This document shows positions 12,301 through 24,904 of a stretch of DNA of 64,000 nt, in pieces. Position 1 is the stretch's first letter, and each line of letters opens with the position of its first letter. This stretch comes from Setaria digitata (lineage: Eukaryota; Nematoda; Chromadorea; Rhabditida; Setariidae): positions 62,001-126,000 of the forward strand of contig RCAB01000085.1 of NCBI GenBank assembly GCA_003640385.1. Reading direction: 5' to 3'. The notes under the pieces were generated by a model. It made no database searches. It had not been told where the DNA came from and saw nothing but the letters and a program-made list of their open reading frames with translations. The translations under genes and the position numbers were made by a program.

Positions 12301-15300
12301 TGTTTTATAAGAGATAGAGTTGTAGAATTTATGAATGCAAGGATAGCAGTGGCTTTAATAAAAGATATAATTTGCAATTAATTATCAGTGGATAACTGAA
12401 TCCCACAATGAAATCATCGTTAACAGTGACATACAATAAAATAATATTGGGATTTGATATGAAAGCGTATGAGTTATTCCAAAGCAATTTGAGCCTTTGC
12501 TACTACTTCAGTCTACATGTTCAGTTGATATTTTCTGTAAATAGTAACAATAGTGGTAGATTGAGTTTTGAAGTGTAACTTGCCTGAGAAAAAACTATGT
12601 GCTTTTAATTTTGTCTAATGAGGAAGCACTTCAACAGATACTGTGTCAGTCTAATTCTCCGTAGTGCTATTAGACTTCCCTATATCCTGGTTCAGCTTGT
12701 TCGGAATGAGAGATGTAACAATCTACACTTGCTATTGTTAATTCCATTAATCAACTGATGGGAAGGGAAACAGATGAGTATAGAATGTATAATGTATTCT
12801 GTGGTTTATTGTTGTTATGAAGTTTGAAAACAGATGGAATAAATTAATAGCTGCTGATAGACAATTAATATCCTGATGAAAATTTACGTGAATAATGACA
12901 GTATTGTAGTGTAAAAGGGAAATTTTTCAGATTTTGAAATTTTGATGTGATGAAAATTTACATTTTTTTAATAATTAATTATTATTTGCAGCATAAAATT
13001 GAATTTTATTTAAATGCGATTAAGCATTAAATTTCGCTCTTAGTTGTTTAATGACTGAAGTATTCCTGGCAATTTCAGACATAACTGAATGTGCATGGAA
13101 GTGGGGATTTTTAATAGCAAGAAGTTACTAAGAAGATTAATTTGCAAAATTCTTAGATTGAAAAATTTAGCCAAAATTTCGCATTAATGCAGTCTTGTGA
13201 AAGGACATCCACCATGAAATCGAATTTTCAAATCTCTTGTTTCCCTTTAAAAAGGCAATAAAAAAGAATAATTTCAGTGGATTTTTCGAGAACATGGCAT
13301 AAGATGACCAATTTTGAGGTACTCCATCCCTCTCAATGATTCAAAAATTTAAAACTTTAGACTAAAAAAGAACCCAACAACAGATGTTATGCCGGTACTC
13401 TTTTGTTATGCAGAAAACGTCGGACTGGTTGAATGATTTCATGCACTAGCAGAAATTTGTGACTATGTCTGAACTATACAGGAATGAGCTTCATTTACAT
13501 TTTAAATCCATTACTTAAGCCAAAAATTAAAAATACCAAAAAAAAACAATGCTATCCAAACATTCACTCTACCCTAGTTACAAGCTAAATATGGCTAAGC
13601 ATGTGTTTCTCGCACAACTTCACCTGCATTATTGTGATTTTCTAGTGCTCAAATGTTCTTGCCAGTGGATTCGAAGTACAGACAAAAAAGTCAATACTAT
13701 GGTTAAACCGAATTAGCTACAGTAAGGAAGACATGGACCTAACAAGTCAAAGCTAAGTTTGCGAATAATTATGATCGATGCCATTCACACCTCTAGCAGA
13801 TTAAGCAATGTCTTTTTGAATTTCTCATGACGAATTTTCCTGTTCGTTTGGAAGATAGAATAATTTTAATAAATTCAAGAAATTCTGAAAAATATAAATC
13901 CTACATCAAAGTGAGGAGCCTATTTCAGAATGTTTAGAGGTTTAGAGAGGAAGAAAAATGAAATGCGCAAGTTTAAAAAAAATTTCGAATAATTTTACCT
14001 TGATGAACTGAAGTGAAGATATTTTAGTTAAATTTAAAGTAAATTTTAGTATCAACATAAACTATAAAAACATAAAAATTTTTATTAGCAATCAGGGGGA
14101 AGGTTTAGATTGAAAAAGAGAGTTAGACCGAAGGAAATGATTGGAGGTCGAAGAGGGATGATGATGAGGAGGAAAAGGCTAAAATTATTACCAATTTTAT
14201 GGCTCCTTCTTCCCCTTTCCATCCCATCCTAACCATCTATTACTTTCGAGGTCGTTCTTGTTGTCGTTGTCATCATTGTCACCGCTGTCACCGTTGTTGG
14301 GTAATTGCTCAAATTTTCCTTTATCCTTCCATCTTTTTTTTTGTCGTATTTCTTCCGTTTCAAAATGCAAAAAAAAATCCCACCTAAGCTATCATCCGTC
14401 AATGTGATTGCTGGCTATTTTTAACATTCTTTCTTCTTTTATAAATTTCTTTTTTTTTCCAAACTTCTTTCCTTTTGAGCATCTTTAAATGCTGAACAGT
14501 TTTTGACTACATTAGCTAATTAATTAAATAAATGATATTGTAATTCACTAAGTCATTCGATATTTTTCGTTATCTTTCGTTATCATTTTTTAAAATAATT
14601 TTGTTGTTTGAAGGAATGCTTTATTGTGTTTTTGATCATTTTCAGATAAAAATGCAATAAATACGGAAAGGCTGTTCCTTTTCCTTCTGGTTGTTCCACT
14701 TCCATGCTCAGCTAATCATTTTTTAATTGTTTATCAGTTTAGTAACTTGATCTTTTTTTCCGATTTATTTGTTTCATTTTTCTCCTTCTTGGCTTTATTT
14801 TATTTTCATATCCATTTCCGCTTCCCTCATATGTTATCTTTTCTTCTTTTCCATAGCAATCCTTTCCTTCACTTGAGCATTATTTCGGAGCAAAGAAAAA
14901 ACACTTCGCATCTTTTTGATAAGGTTTATCATTTGGAATGACATTGCAATATTACTTGCGTGGCAGCGTTTATTTTGCACTTTGTAATGCATCAGCAAGT
15001 AAGAAACATGAAGGAAGCAGAAGATAAGCTATCAATTAATTAATCGCCGCGGTTATCTTAAGCTATATTTCTTGGACTTATTAGGCGCCTTTGTCTGAAA
15101 AGTTTAATTTCCGTTTCATGTGGAAGAAATTGATTTAATTTTTATATTGGCATCCAAATTTTCATTATAATCTATAAAATGGGTGTAATGATGGCCAAGA
15201 GAGGAATGACCACTGATATCTTTTTTCATGCTAATATTCTACTGTTTTAAATTGGAACCATACTTAGTTGCAATATAAGAAGTAATACATATGAGTAGGT

Positions 15301-15818
15301 AAAATTAAGAGGAATAAAATAAGAATTGAGAGGCCTAATATTTTTATTATTTTGTTAGTCGATACATATATTGATAGACTAATTAATTCGTACAGTTAGA
15401 CCATTAATTTGAATGATGATAAAATCACTTCACTGTGAGTAAAACGAAATTTCACCGAGAAAATGAAATCATTCTTGATCAGTTCTCAACTAGTCATTAT
15501 TTTCCTACTTTTTTATTAATCTTTGCATATATTAGCAGCTAAAAGTTAGTACTTTCGTGTCACTATCAGTCCTCTCTCTTCTAGATGATGTGAAGGCTCT
15601 GGATTGTTTCCTCTCACCCCCGCATATATGATAGTGGTTTCATTTGTGAACTAGATCAGACTAGCCACGAAATGGTCTTCATCTATCCTGCTCCCTCTTC
15701 TAATCTTCGCCTCCTTCACACTTCCCGGAGTTGAAGCCTAGCAGATTCCTTCCATCCCATTTTATCCTATCTATCCCATTCTATCTATCCCAGTTCATTT
15801 CATTTCACTTTTTCCATT

Positions 15819-15850
15819 CCATCATCCATCCATCCATCCATCCGTCCATC
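15819..15850. repeat. (CATC)n microsatellite
   Basis: A run of CATC units with one G substitution, inside a longer pyrimidine-rich stretch from about 15740 to 15890. Confidence 0.75.
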
Positions 15851-16450
15851 TGTCGAGGCGATTCCCGACTTCTCCTGTCCCTTTTTCATTCATCGCTTTT
15901 TCGTAGCCCAAAGAAATCTTCTTTGGCAACTGTTGCAAATCTAACTATCCATCATCATCGAATGGCTTTGATCGATGTGTGACATTCGATCATTAAGATT
16001 CATGGATGCCATTCTAGCATTTCTCCTCCTGTCCACTAAACAAGAACTTCTGAAGCTAAAGGTTCTAGGTGTATCAGTCAGTTCTCGGTACTTCCAATAA
16101 GATATTCCGGTAAGTTTTCCTTGTATCTAGGAAGTGATGATATATTGCTTAGTTTTTCTTCCTCCTTGCTTAATCTACATATTTCCAGAAATGTAGGAAA
16201 TTTGATCGAATAAAAAAATCAATAATAACGAACTCTCTTGCCTCTGCTTGAAATTTCCTTATCTTTCTTTCTAAAATTTTTCTCAAAGAAAATTATTGTG
16301 ATTTGTAGTTATCGGAAAAATTCCATTTTTTTTCTGATCGAAAGAAATAAATCACTTTAGCAAACGATCGTCCCTTTTTCATCCTTTTTTTTTCTTAATG
16401 GAAACAAACAAACGAAAGGCAATTTGAGGAAGCAATTCAATTTCTCTCCT

Positions 16451-16588
16451 AACTATAAAATTCCTTCATTTTATGAAATAGGACTTTTGCTTTGAAGGAT
16501 AAGTATCGGAAAGTCAATGTAATCCATCCTGTAGGGTTCTTCTTCAAAACTACTTGCTACTAAAGTGATGTCAAGTTCTTCATCGTCC
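16451..16588 (-). CDS. Candidate orphan first exon (unrecognised)
   Basis: On the minus strand an ATG at 16588 opens a frame beginning MDDEELDITLVASSFEEEPY and rich in acidic residues. It runs about 39 codons before a stop. Five bases upstream of the ATG is a strong acceptor sequence, CTTCCTTACAG, as at a trans-spliced gene start. Possible donors are GTAGCA and GTAGTT within the first 15 codons. I found no following exon downstream, so this may be the first exon of a gene I could not assemble, a very small protein, or chance. A perfect 16-base palindrome lies immediately upstream at 16603-16618. Confidence 0.2.
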
Positions 16589-16602
16589 ATTTTTGCTGTA
16601 AG

Positions 16603-16618
16603 GAAGCTCGCGAGCTTC
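16603..16618. repeat. 16-bp perfect palindrome
   Basis: GAAGCTCG-CGAGCTTC, a GC-richer perfect palindrome in AT-rich DNA, next to the candidate first exon on the minus strand. It could be a hairpin or a dimeric protein-binding site. Confidence 0.7.
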
Positions 16619-18619
16619 AGGAAGAAATCTAAGCGCTCTTCGTATCACATCGGATGCTTGTAGTAGCAACCGTCCAGAAATATTTTATAGAAATGAAGAG
16701 TTTTGCAAGCAGTTACAACTAGATGGGATAGCAGATGGGGATCGTGACCCCACCAGATCATCCTTAATTTTTGCCTAATTAGGGATAGTTTTGGGGTGTT
16801 TTGGCATATTTTTACAAACTGGTAAATTTTTAAGTATCTGCTGCTTTAGACAAGTCTCCAATTCTAATTATTTTACGTTGATCATACTCAAAAGGGAGGA
16901 TAAAATGACTCCAAGAGGTATTTCTAAGTATAGGTAGTTGAAATTCTTTTAAAATAAAAGTTTTAAGTTTTTTTTAGAGAAAAATGATAAGCAATTTGAA
17001 ATTCGTTTTTTTTTTCAATGAACATTCGGGAGGATAAATTTATAAAGTCGGTTCAACAAAGACATCAATGCTTCTATCATCTCCCAGATGTAGTTTAATT
17101 TTATGCAAAAAGTAAAAATTTAAAAAATAAAGAAAATGAAAAATAACATATCAATGTAGTAATGATTTTTGTTGGAGATATCGCATTTGCTTCTCGGACT
17201 TTTCTACAAGATATATCAGTATCATTCTCGACCGTAAACAATTAAATAAATGAATCAGGTTGCAACTTGCTACTTTTTTCATTTTCCCAGGAGAACGGCA
17301 CATGATTAATAATAATTTATACAAGCATATTTATGAATATATAGTTCAGTACTCTTTTTTCTCTTTACTAGCAGATATAAATGATTGGATTGCGTATTTT
17401 ATGGGACAGAAAGAAGTGAAATAAATATACTCATTTGTTTGTTTACTGATATATATTTTATGATGGCAATAAAAAGCAAATAGGAAATGAAAGGGAAGGG
17501 AAAATTTGCCCTCTCCGGCAAGTTTTTTTTGGCAAGGTTATTTGAGATTATTTATGGATGTCATTTTTTTTTACCCGGAAAGACTATTATTAATATTTGA
17601 CGTTATTCATAACAAAAGCAAATTTACCGTATTTCGAAAGTTTTTATGGAACGATTAATTTATTGCAAACATTTTGAGCTATACGTAGCTGATGGTGGGG
17701 ACCGACAGACTGAAAGGCACCAAATTAAGTCGATGGAGTATCGTTTGACTGAAAGGTATTAAATTAGTTGGGAGCTACCGAACGGTAGACCAAGTTAATC
17801 GATAGAATGGATATAAGGTGTCAGGTTAGACTGTAAGGTGATACCAAGCTATGTTTATTCTTCACTAATGATAAGTTACTTATTCTCATACTCGTTTTCC
17901 AGCACAGGAGGAAGGGAAAAAGGAAGAATGTAAATTCTTTGTACTTTTTTTTTGGGGGAGAACCATATGGTGATGTACATCTGGTTTTTGGAACCATGCA
18001 TACAGATGGCAAGGGGTAATTTGGGAGTTGAAAGGTTTTATGGCATCTCATCTCTTCCCTATCTACCTGTATTTACCTATCCTAATTTATTGCTGCTTCT
18101 AAGCAAAGATTAAGTCCCATTCATTTTGAAATTTCACTTCATTTTAAACTTTTTTTTTCTTACAGAGAAATTGAGCGAGATTCAAATGTGACTTTTAGTA
18201 TTGTGCTGTTGACAAATTAATTAATCATTAGGAAACTAGAAGAGAGAGAGAAAGAGAGAGGGAGAAAGACAACTCCTATGATCGATTTTCGAGTGTTTGT
18301 GATAAAAGAATGAGTTTACGCGAAAACGTAAATGAAAAAAAAAGAAAAACAAAGATTTGCGTGAAAGTATGAATTCAAAAATTCTGACATTTTGCTGGGA
18401 CAATCGTTGAAGTCATAAATTCTACAAAACGAAACGGACGGTGCACGCAAGGATATTTGAAAACGTCACGTGGTTTCGTGCGACACATCAGTTTGCTTCA
18501 TCTTTTCACGAGAAAGTGATTATTCGCGCAGCATATCGTGACTTCTTTCAACTATGACAAGACGAAAGTATTAAGGCATTAACAAGTTTAGCAGTATTGT
18601 AAAAGTTGAGCTATAAAAT

Positions 18620-18632
18620 TTTTAATTTTCAG
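18620..18632 (+). promoter_or_regulatory. Probable spliced-leader trans-splice acceptor of mig-14
   Basis: TTTTTAATTTTCAG ends at 18632, 15 bases before the mig-14 start codon. A strong 3' splice site this close to an ATG, with no obvious upstream coding exon, is the usual mark of SL trans-splicing in nematodes. A 5'UTR intron would look the same. Confidence 0.55.
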
Positions 18633-18647
18633 TTAATTTCTCGAAAA

Positions 18648-21600
18648 ATGACTGGAGCAGTGATCGAAAATTTGAGTAATCGTAAATTATGCTATATTTT
18701 AACGTCGTTATTCGTTGCGCTTGTTATATTCTTCATCTTGGGTGCTGTTTGCTGTATGTTTCTTTTTTCTTTTCTAAAAGTTTGTTAAATTATTTATTTA
18801 GTCATGTTTTTCACTGCATGATGTGGTAGATACTTCTCACACGATTATAAGACTTTTCATTGCTCTGGAATATTATGAAGATATGGGGAAAAAATCATGA
18901 TCAAATGATGATTTAAAAAAATTGCGCGTATTAATTCTAAAACTTTCCAGCACCACAACCATCCAGCTCAATGGAATTCATTATGGTAAAATGTAAGGAC
19001 ATTGAAGGGGGCAGAAATCCCGACAGGTGGTTTTATCTAAGGCCATCGGTTAGTTAGACATAAAAAATTGAGTTTCATTTGTCATTAAACGATAAAAAGA
19101 AAACGAAAATTTTGGAATGTTCGACATTAAATTTTAATAAATTTTTTTCAGTAAGCACAATGAATCTCTTTTCATCTGGAAGATAAGATTTTATGTAGTT
19201 CTTAGATGCAAAGAACAAGTGTATCTTTCCAATTACTTCTTCATTTCAATTTTAAAATACAGAATTGCGATCCAATTCATGATTTGGACTATTATGTACC
19301 ACAATATCATGATATGCGTGATATTGTATTTGTGGCACAAATGCCACATCAGCGTGATGGTATTAGTTTGGAATATTCGGCATGGTTTCAATTTCTGCTT
19401 GGTTTACTTGAAGTAGACATTGAATATGATCCGAAATTTACACTCGGTAATAATTTGTTATAATCACTTTTAGATTTTACTCTTTTCTGCTTCCTTTTTT
19501 ATTTTGTGCCAATTTTTGATTAACTCCTTTTATTCATAATTTATCTTTCATACATACACTATTATCACGGAATAATTTCGTTGCTGTGGTCGAACAAAAA
19601 TAACTTAGTAATTAGAGTTTCTTTCTTGATATCTCACCTATTTTCTGAATTTGCAAAAGCAGATATAACTCTTAAAATTCATGAGGCAAACTGAATTTTC
19701 TGGAATTTTGACTTTAAACATGTTAAAAGATTACTGCACTAGAAAGTGGAATGATTTGGCATAAGAGCTACACTTTTCTAATTCAACTTCTTTCCGTATT
19801 TCTTAACGATGGCCATTTTTCTTTTTAAATAGCTACTTATTTTCTCCACCTGCCTTTTATTATTTTTATCACCAGATGAACATATGTAATTATGCATCAT
19901 TTTTTATGCCTATTAAGTAATTAGAAGCAACCCACAGTGATTAGAATATAATTTTTGGAACATAAATTTACCTTTTGTCTGTGCACTTTTAACTTTGATT
20001 AGTTATGTTTTAGCCACAAGTGCAACTTTGCAACTTGAAGTTCGACTTGGCTATAAGACTCACACCGATCCACCAGATCAATGGCATGAGCTTGTCGCCA
20101 CGAATACTACCAGGATACTCGAATGCAGTTTACCCGATACCGTAAAACTTGACATTTAATTTGCCAATATTTTATCGCGCAAATTTCCTGACCTTATGTA
20201 AAAAAAAAAGAAATCAGTGAAAATCACTGTAAATTATCATATAGTAAGAAATGATAGCAGCCGATTACTGTACGATATACATTGTCAGCTCTTGGTATAG
20301 TTCATTATTAAGATTAAGTGCAATTCTGTGCTGCGTGTTTATTCAAGTAATTATTTGATTACCGATTGGTTTGCTCAGCAGATTGTTTATCCATTAATTT
20401 GTCATCTCACTTATCTACTGTTTAGTTATCACTTTATTTAGCTAATTTAATTTCAGAAACTTGAGGGTCATTTGTACAACTGCGCGTCCTTAGATTTATT
20501 CGAACTTGGCTCTAATCCATATCCATTTTATCTGATCAATATACGTTTACCTGTTAATCAAGTTCTTTGTCAAACGAAGCCAAAGGCACCTAATTGTGCT
20601 ATTGGACGAATTAGCGATCTAAGAGTTATCGTAAGTAAAAACAACTGACTTTAGTATTTTTATTGCTATTCCGCAACATTTGACCTTTAAATGTTGAGTA
20701 ATTTTTTGCTAACCCATTTACTAGTTTCTCACTGAGAATGTAAGAATTTTTTTCAAGGCCATTCATCAGAATGGTGGATTCACGGCTATTTGGCTGTTCA
20801 TGAAAACGATGGTTTCTCCACTGGTTACAGTTGCCGTGATTTGGTACTGGAAGCGTGTTGTGGCACTGAATCGAAATTCTTACTTGCTGGAAAAAGCTAT
20901 TATGGCATTAGGAATCAGTCTGGCTATTTTGGACTGTATGTCTTCAACGAAATATTTTATTTTTCAATCTTTGATCTAATGAATATTCTAAATTCGTATT
21001 CGTATCCCTATTCGTTTTTCTTTTTGATCTTTTGGATTGAATTTCTAATTTGCTGTCGTATCTTAAATTGAAGTTCTAATTTAATTAAAAATTTAGATGC
21101 TAAAATTTCAGTTCCACTAGAATGGATATCACTGTGGTATCGAGCACCGTTTATGCTTCTTATTGGTGATATTAGGCAAGGCTTATTCTATGCCATATTA
21201 TTCAGCTTTTGGCTCATTTTTACTGGTGAACATCTAATTGATGATACGTCTAGAAATAGTTTGGTGGGTATAGCTTTTCAAGTTAGCAAGTGTTCAAAAT
21301 TTCAATGCATGGAAATAATGCATCGATTGATCGTGAGTAATGTCAATGATCATTGTTTGTTTTATTGATTCTATTTCGTCTCTTAGTGAAACCTGAATTA
21401 ATTTTCCATGATATTTCTTTCATTACCAGGTGATTAAGAGCTTATTTCCACATAAACACATCAGCAAGAAGTCGAACTGAACTTGAATGGCGAGGGACTA
21501 GTGAAATTCCAATTTCTGGGATTTTATATAAATTTGAATGCTCAAAATTTTAGAGTTCGTACTGGCGAAATCTTACGTCAGTTTTAATTGGCTCAACATG

Positions 21601-23115
21601 TTTCCTTATTTACGACATGGCTGAGCGTGGTATGCAGCTACTGAATCCGTTTTTTAGCATTTGGTCTTCCGAACTGGGTTCACGTGTAGCGGTAAGCTTT
21701 CTAAGGTGGTAACTTTGTATGTACATATAATTCAGATGAATCCGGTAACTGGTTAAAACCATACATTACTTACCAAAAATATTCACGTATTTCAGTACAC
21801 GTCGATTTATACAGCATCGCTTTGCGTGTTATTCTATTTTGGTTTCCTTGCTTACAAAGTATATCGCGTATGGATAACAATCAAGAGGAAACGAGCTGCT
21901 CAACTTTATCGCAATAGCGAAATTCGACGATTAAAAGTGCTTTTTTTCTTCTTTTGCAGCACCAGCAGTCTTCTTAAATTTTTAAATTTCATTCATACCA
22001 TTCGTGAAGTTCCATATACCAAATTCTCTTTCGCGAATACAGAAGATGACAATTCAGTTTTTTATTAGTCAGGAATGCCTGGTAATTAATTATTTTGAAG
22101 AAAATTCTCATTAATTCAGGTTGAAGCAATCATTTATCGTTTTAAATTTTTGATGTTCTTCACGCTGGTATGCGCTGCGTCAACTATTATTACCTACATT
22201 ATGAAACAGGTAAATTTTGCACATATGCTACTGCCTGTGACTAACATTTCATATATAAAAGAGATTGATATCGACAAGTTTTGTTCGTGATAATGATAAG
22301 AGAAATTTGGATGCCTTTTTTCTTTTGAAAATCAAAAATTAATAATTTCTAATTTTCCAAAAAAAAAAAATGAATAAACTGTTCTTTGGTGAAGAAGAAA
22401 GCCAATATTTCTCAACGATTCATACACAAGTTCAACGCGAACTGATTGAAGTTGATTATTAATTGCACCGTGCGATAATATTTCATTTAATAATTCTCAA
22501 ATATCTTATGGTTTTCTTTTTTTTTTTCATTTTTAGTACGGAGAAGGGCAAATGCATAGTGATAATCCATCCGAAAGTCTGCTAATCCATTCATCAAGTG
22601 CTTTTTTTACGGGTACTTTTGGCATGTGGAATATTTATGTACTGCTACTATTGGCCATGTATGCACCATCTCATAAACAGTACGGCACCACCGTCGGTAT
22701 GTTATTATTAATTATTATTGCTATTATTATCACTATTTTTATACGTATACAAGGTTTGACGTACAAGAGCTAGAAGCTAACTGTCTAACTGATAGAATTA
22801 GATAAGCAGGACGACTTCGAACATTTGTATCCCGAGTTCCCTTTTACTTAATCTTTTATGGGATGCTTTCAAGAACATTCGGTGTTAAAGAATTACAGTC
22901 TGCATGAAAAGTCTTTTTTCTTAATTGAATTATCATTTGAAAAGATATGGATTAAAATGACAATTTTCAAAAAATTTAAATGTACTTTGAATGTTGGGTC
23001 TGGTTTTGACTTCGATGTTACAGCACTAAGTGAGGAAACGGATATGCTAGTGGACGGTGAACTAACGGAATCATCAGCTTTAACAACATTCATGAAAGCT
23101 GCTACTGCTGAGTGA
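18648..23115 (+). CDS. mig-14: Wntless homologue MIG-14, Wnt sorting receptor
   Basis: Complete 546-residue multi-pass protein that carries lipidated Wnt from the Golgi to the cell surface and is recycled by retromer. Exons: 18648-18753, 18951-19048, 19263-19446, 20014-20141, 20457-20630, 20758-20935, 21112-21263, 21554-21691, 21796-21936, 22120-22209, 22537-22696, 23024-23115; all phases agree. The start [15 protein letters not shown] parallels human WLS, and length is close to the human 541. Family blocks are all present: the lumenal MVKCKDIEG and [11 protein letters not shown] regions, [18 protein letters not shown] before the second membrane segment, [16 protein letters not shown], and [13 protein letters not shown] followed by YAPSHKQYG. 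The C-terminal tail is acidic ([14 protein letters not shown]) and short. The donor of exon 9 is GTGCTT, weaker than the rest, but it is required for the conserved [14 protein letters not shown] junction. The start codon is fixed by family similarity and by the acceptor just upstream. Confidence 0.95.
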
Positions 23116-24904
23116 ATTTCCTCTCATTCTGCAAATTTTTTTAGTTTGTATTAAAATACTGAAAGCATCAATGAAAATCAAAAGGACATACTTAACTGCA
23201 AAATGTTCCACATTTCATCTACCCTGAATTTAAGTATACTATAGTGGGGATGTATAATTTACTATTATCTAATGTCATTTACTGCATCATCGTAAAAGAG
23301 CAAATTCTGTTTTCCGTCATAACTATATTCGTATGAAGTGCCAAAAGAGTGGAAAAAATAGAGTTCCTAACCAGTGACTATCATTATCAGGTTAGCACAT
23401 TTCTTGTGCTAAAAACTGTGTACTATCTTCCCACTCATCAATCATGCTGCGCTTCAGAAATATTTACTTCCCATTTATTCACTACAAAACGCTATCTCAC
23501 TACTTTTACTCCTCTCCCCATCTACCACACAGTACCCTAATTATTCCAGAACCAATTTCTTTTCCAAGTAGCGGCGTATTCCTTAACCGTAATAAGTTAG
23601 CTACAACTTTACAAGGAAGAATCCCTCTTTTACAATCTCTCAGCAAACCTTTGATTTCTCATCCTCAATATCTGTTCATAATTATTCAAGGCACACGTAA
23701 ATAAACTCAGAAAGATCTTCAGTCTTCTGATCTCAACGCTCCGTAATACGAATACATGTTTCAAGACCTAGTTAATCAAAATCTTTTTTTTATGCTACAT
23801 GTCCAGTATTTCTCATTTCTGTGTACTTGTACATTGTTCTATTTTCCAGTAATGAAATCTTTCGAACAAACAATATTCGTATTGGAATATCTGAATATTT
23901 ACTATAGTTTTGCTTGCATTTATATTCACGGACTTAAAAGTTATATGTTAATAATTATATGCTTGCGATTTGCTTCAATAGTGCAACAAATGCATGGTTT
24001 TGTACAATCACTTCATGTTTTGGAATGAATTTCGAATTCATACCGGAGGTCCCAGCTTCTACTTAATGAAGAAGAGACGGAAGAGACAAAGAAATGTAAA
24101 TAATACAGATGGAAAGGAAAGAGTTGTTACCACTAACACTTTTAACACAGTCCACTAGAAATGCCGGAACGGTTTTACCGCTCAAGCTCAAATCCACAGC
24201 AGAGCGTGAAATTTACTGGAACAATGTCCATTCCATACCCACTCTCTTTTTACTTTATTGCTATTATCATTACCACTATTATTTCCAATATCACAAACAT
24301 CAATATGATGCCTAATAGTATTAAAGATATAACACAAAAAAGTTACTATTTACAACGTACCGAAAAGCAACCGTTTTGGTATTAAGTACATAATCTCACG
24401 AATATTGAAAGCAAGCCTACTTCGTTCCTACCGATCACATTTAAAATTTCACATTACGTATCCAAGTATGCCTAGATATATGCAGTAATAATATATGAGA
24501 AGAGAACGTTCCTTTAAAATTAGTATATATATAATAAATTCGGAACCGTAGATCCAAATGAACTGTCATCTCTCCCACATTTTTTATGATATGTAGCCAT
24601 ACAATCGAGAATCACCAGCTCAAAACCGTCACCACTGCTTAAGAATAAGTCTCTCACCGGTGAAAGAAAACGCATACGGAATAACATAGATACAAATTCT
24701 GCCGTAAATGCAATAAATAAATACCACCCGTCTGAATATGCTGCTACTTCCAGTCCAGAACTGTATCACATCTGAAACAGCATGTAAAACAATTTGGTAC
24801 AAGAATGAAGAAAAATGAAAAGTTACACTGCTTCTGGGACCCAAACATAACTCAGTGTTTGATTGGAAATTTACAACTTCAATTTCAAAGGAATTATGCG
24901 CTCG
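23116..24904. other. Convergent 3' region between mig-14 and the SENP protease
   Basis: About 1.8 kb without a supportable gene. An ATTAAA at 23150-23155, 35 bases after the mig-14 stop, could be its polyadenylation signal, and an AATAAA near 23701 could serve a longer form. Open frames of 60-90 codons around 23440-24385 are low in complexity and I treat them as chance. The end of the protease 3'UTR also lies here. Confidence 0.55.

Larger units (their letters stand above)
9101..18630. other. Intergenic, gene-poor, with unjoined exon-like islands
   Basis: Continuation of the gap up to mig-14. I could not build a gene here. A few islands look more exon-like than their surroundings: 10333-10413 (+, ATG start, ends at a GTATGT donor), 11546-11697 (+, GC-richer open frame after a CTACAG acceptor), 12067-12154 (+, after TTTTTTCAG, ending before a GTGTGA donor) and 16451-16588 (-, see its own entry). 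Their phases do not link into one reading frame that I could confirm. The last few hundred bases should carry the mig-14 promoter, including a CACGTG E-box at 18467-18472. Confidence 0.5.

Noticed and set aside
14199..15982. Pyrimidine-rich open frames
   Set aside because: Arise from CT-rich simple sequence with CATC and CCAT repeats; composition explains them.
23444..24385. Several 66-90 codon plus-strand frames after mig-14
   Set aside because: Overlapping in different frames, hydrophobic or low complexity, no splice logic; treated as 3'UTR or intergenic sequence.
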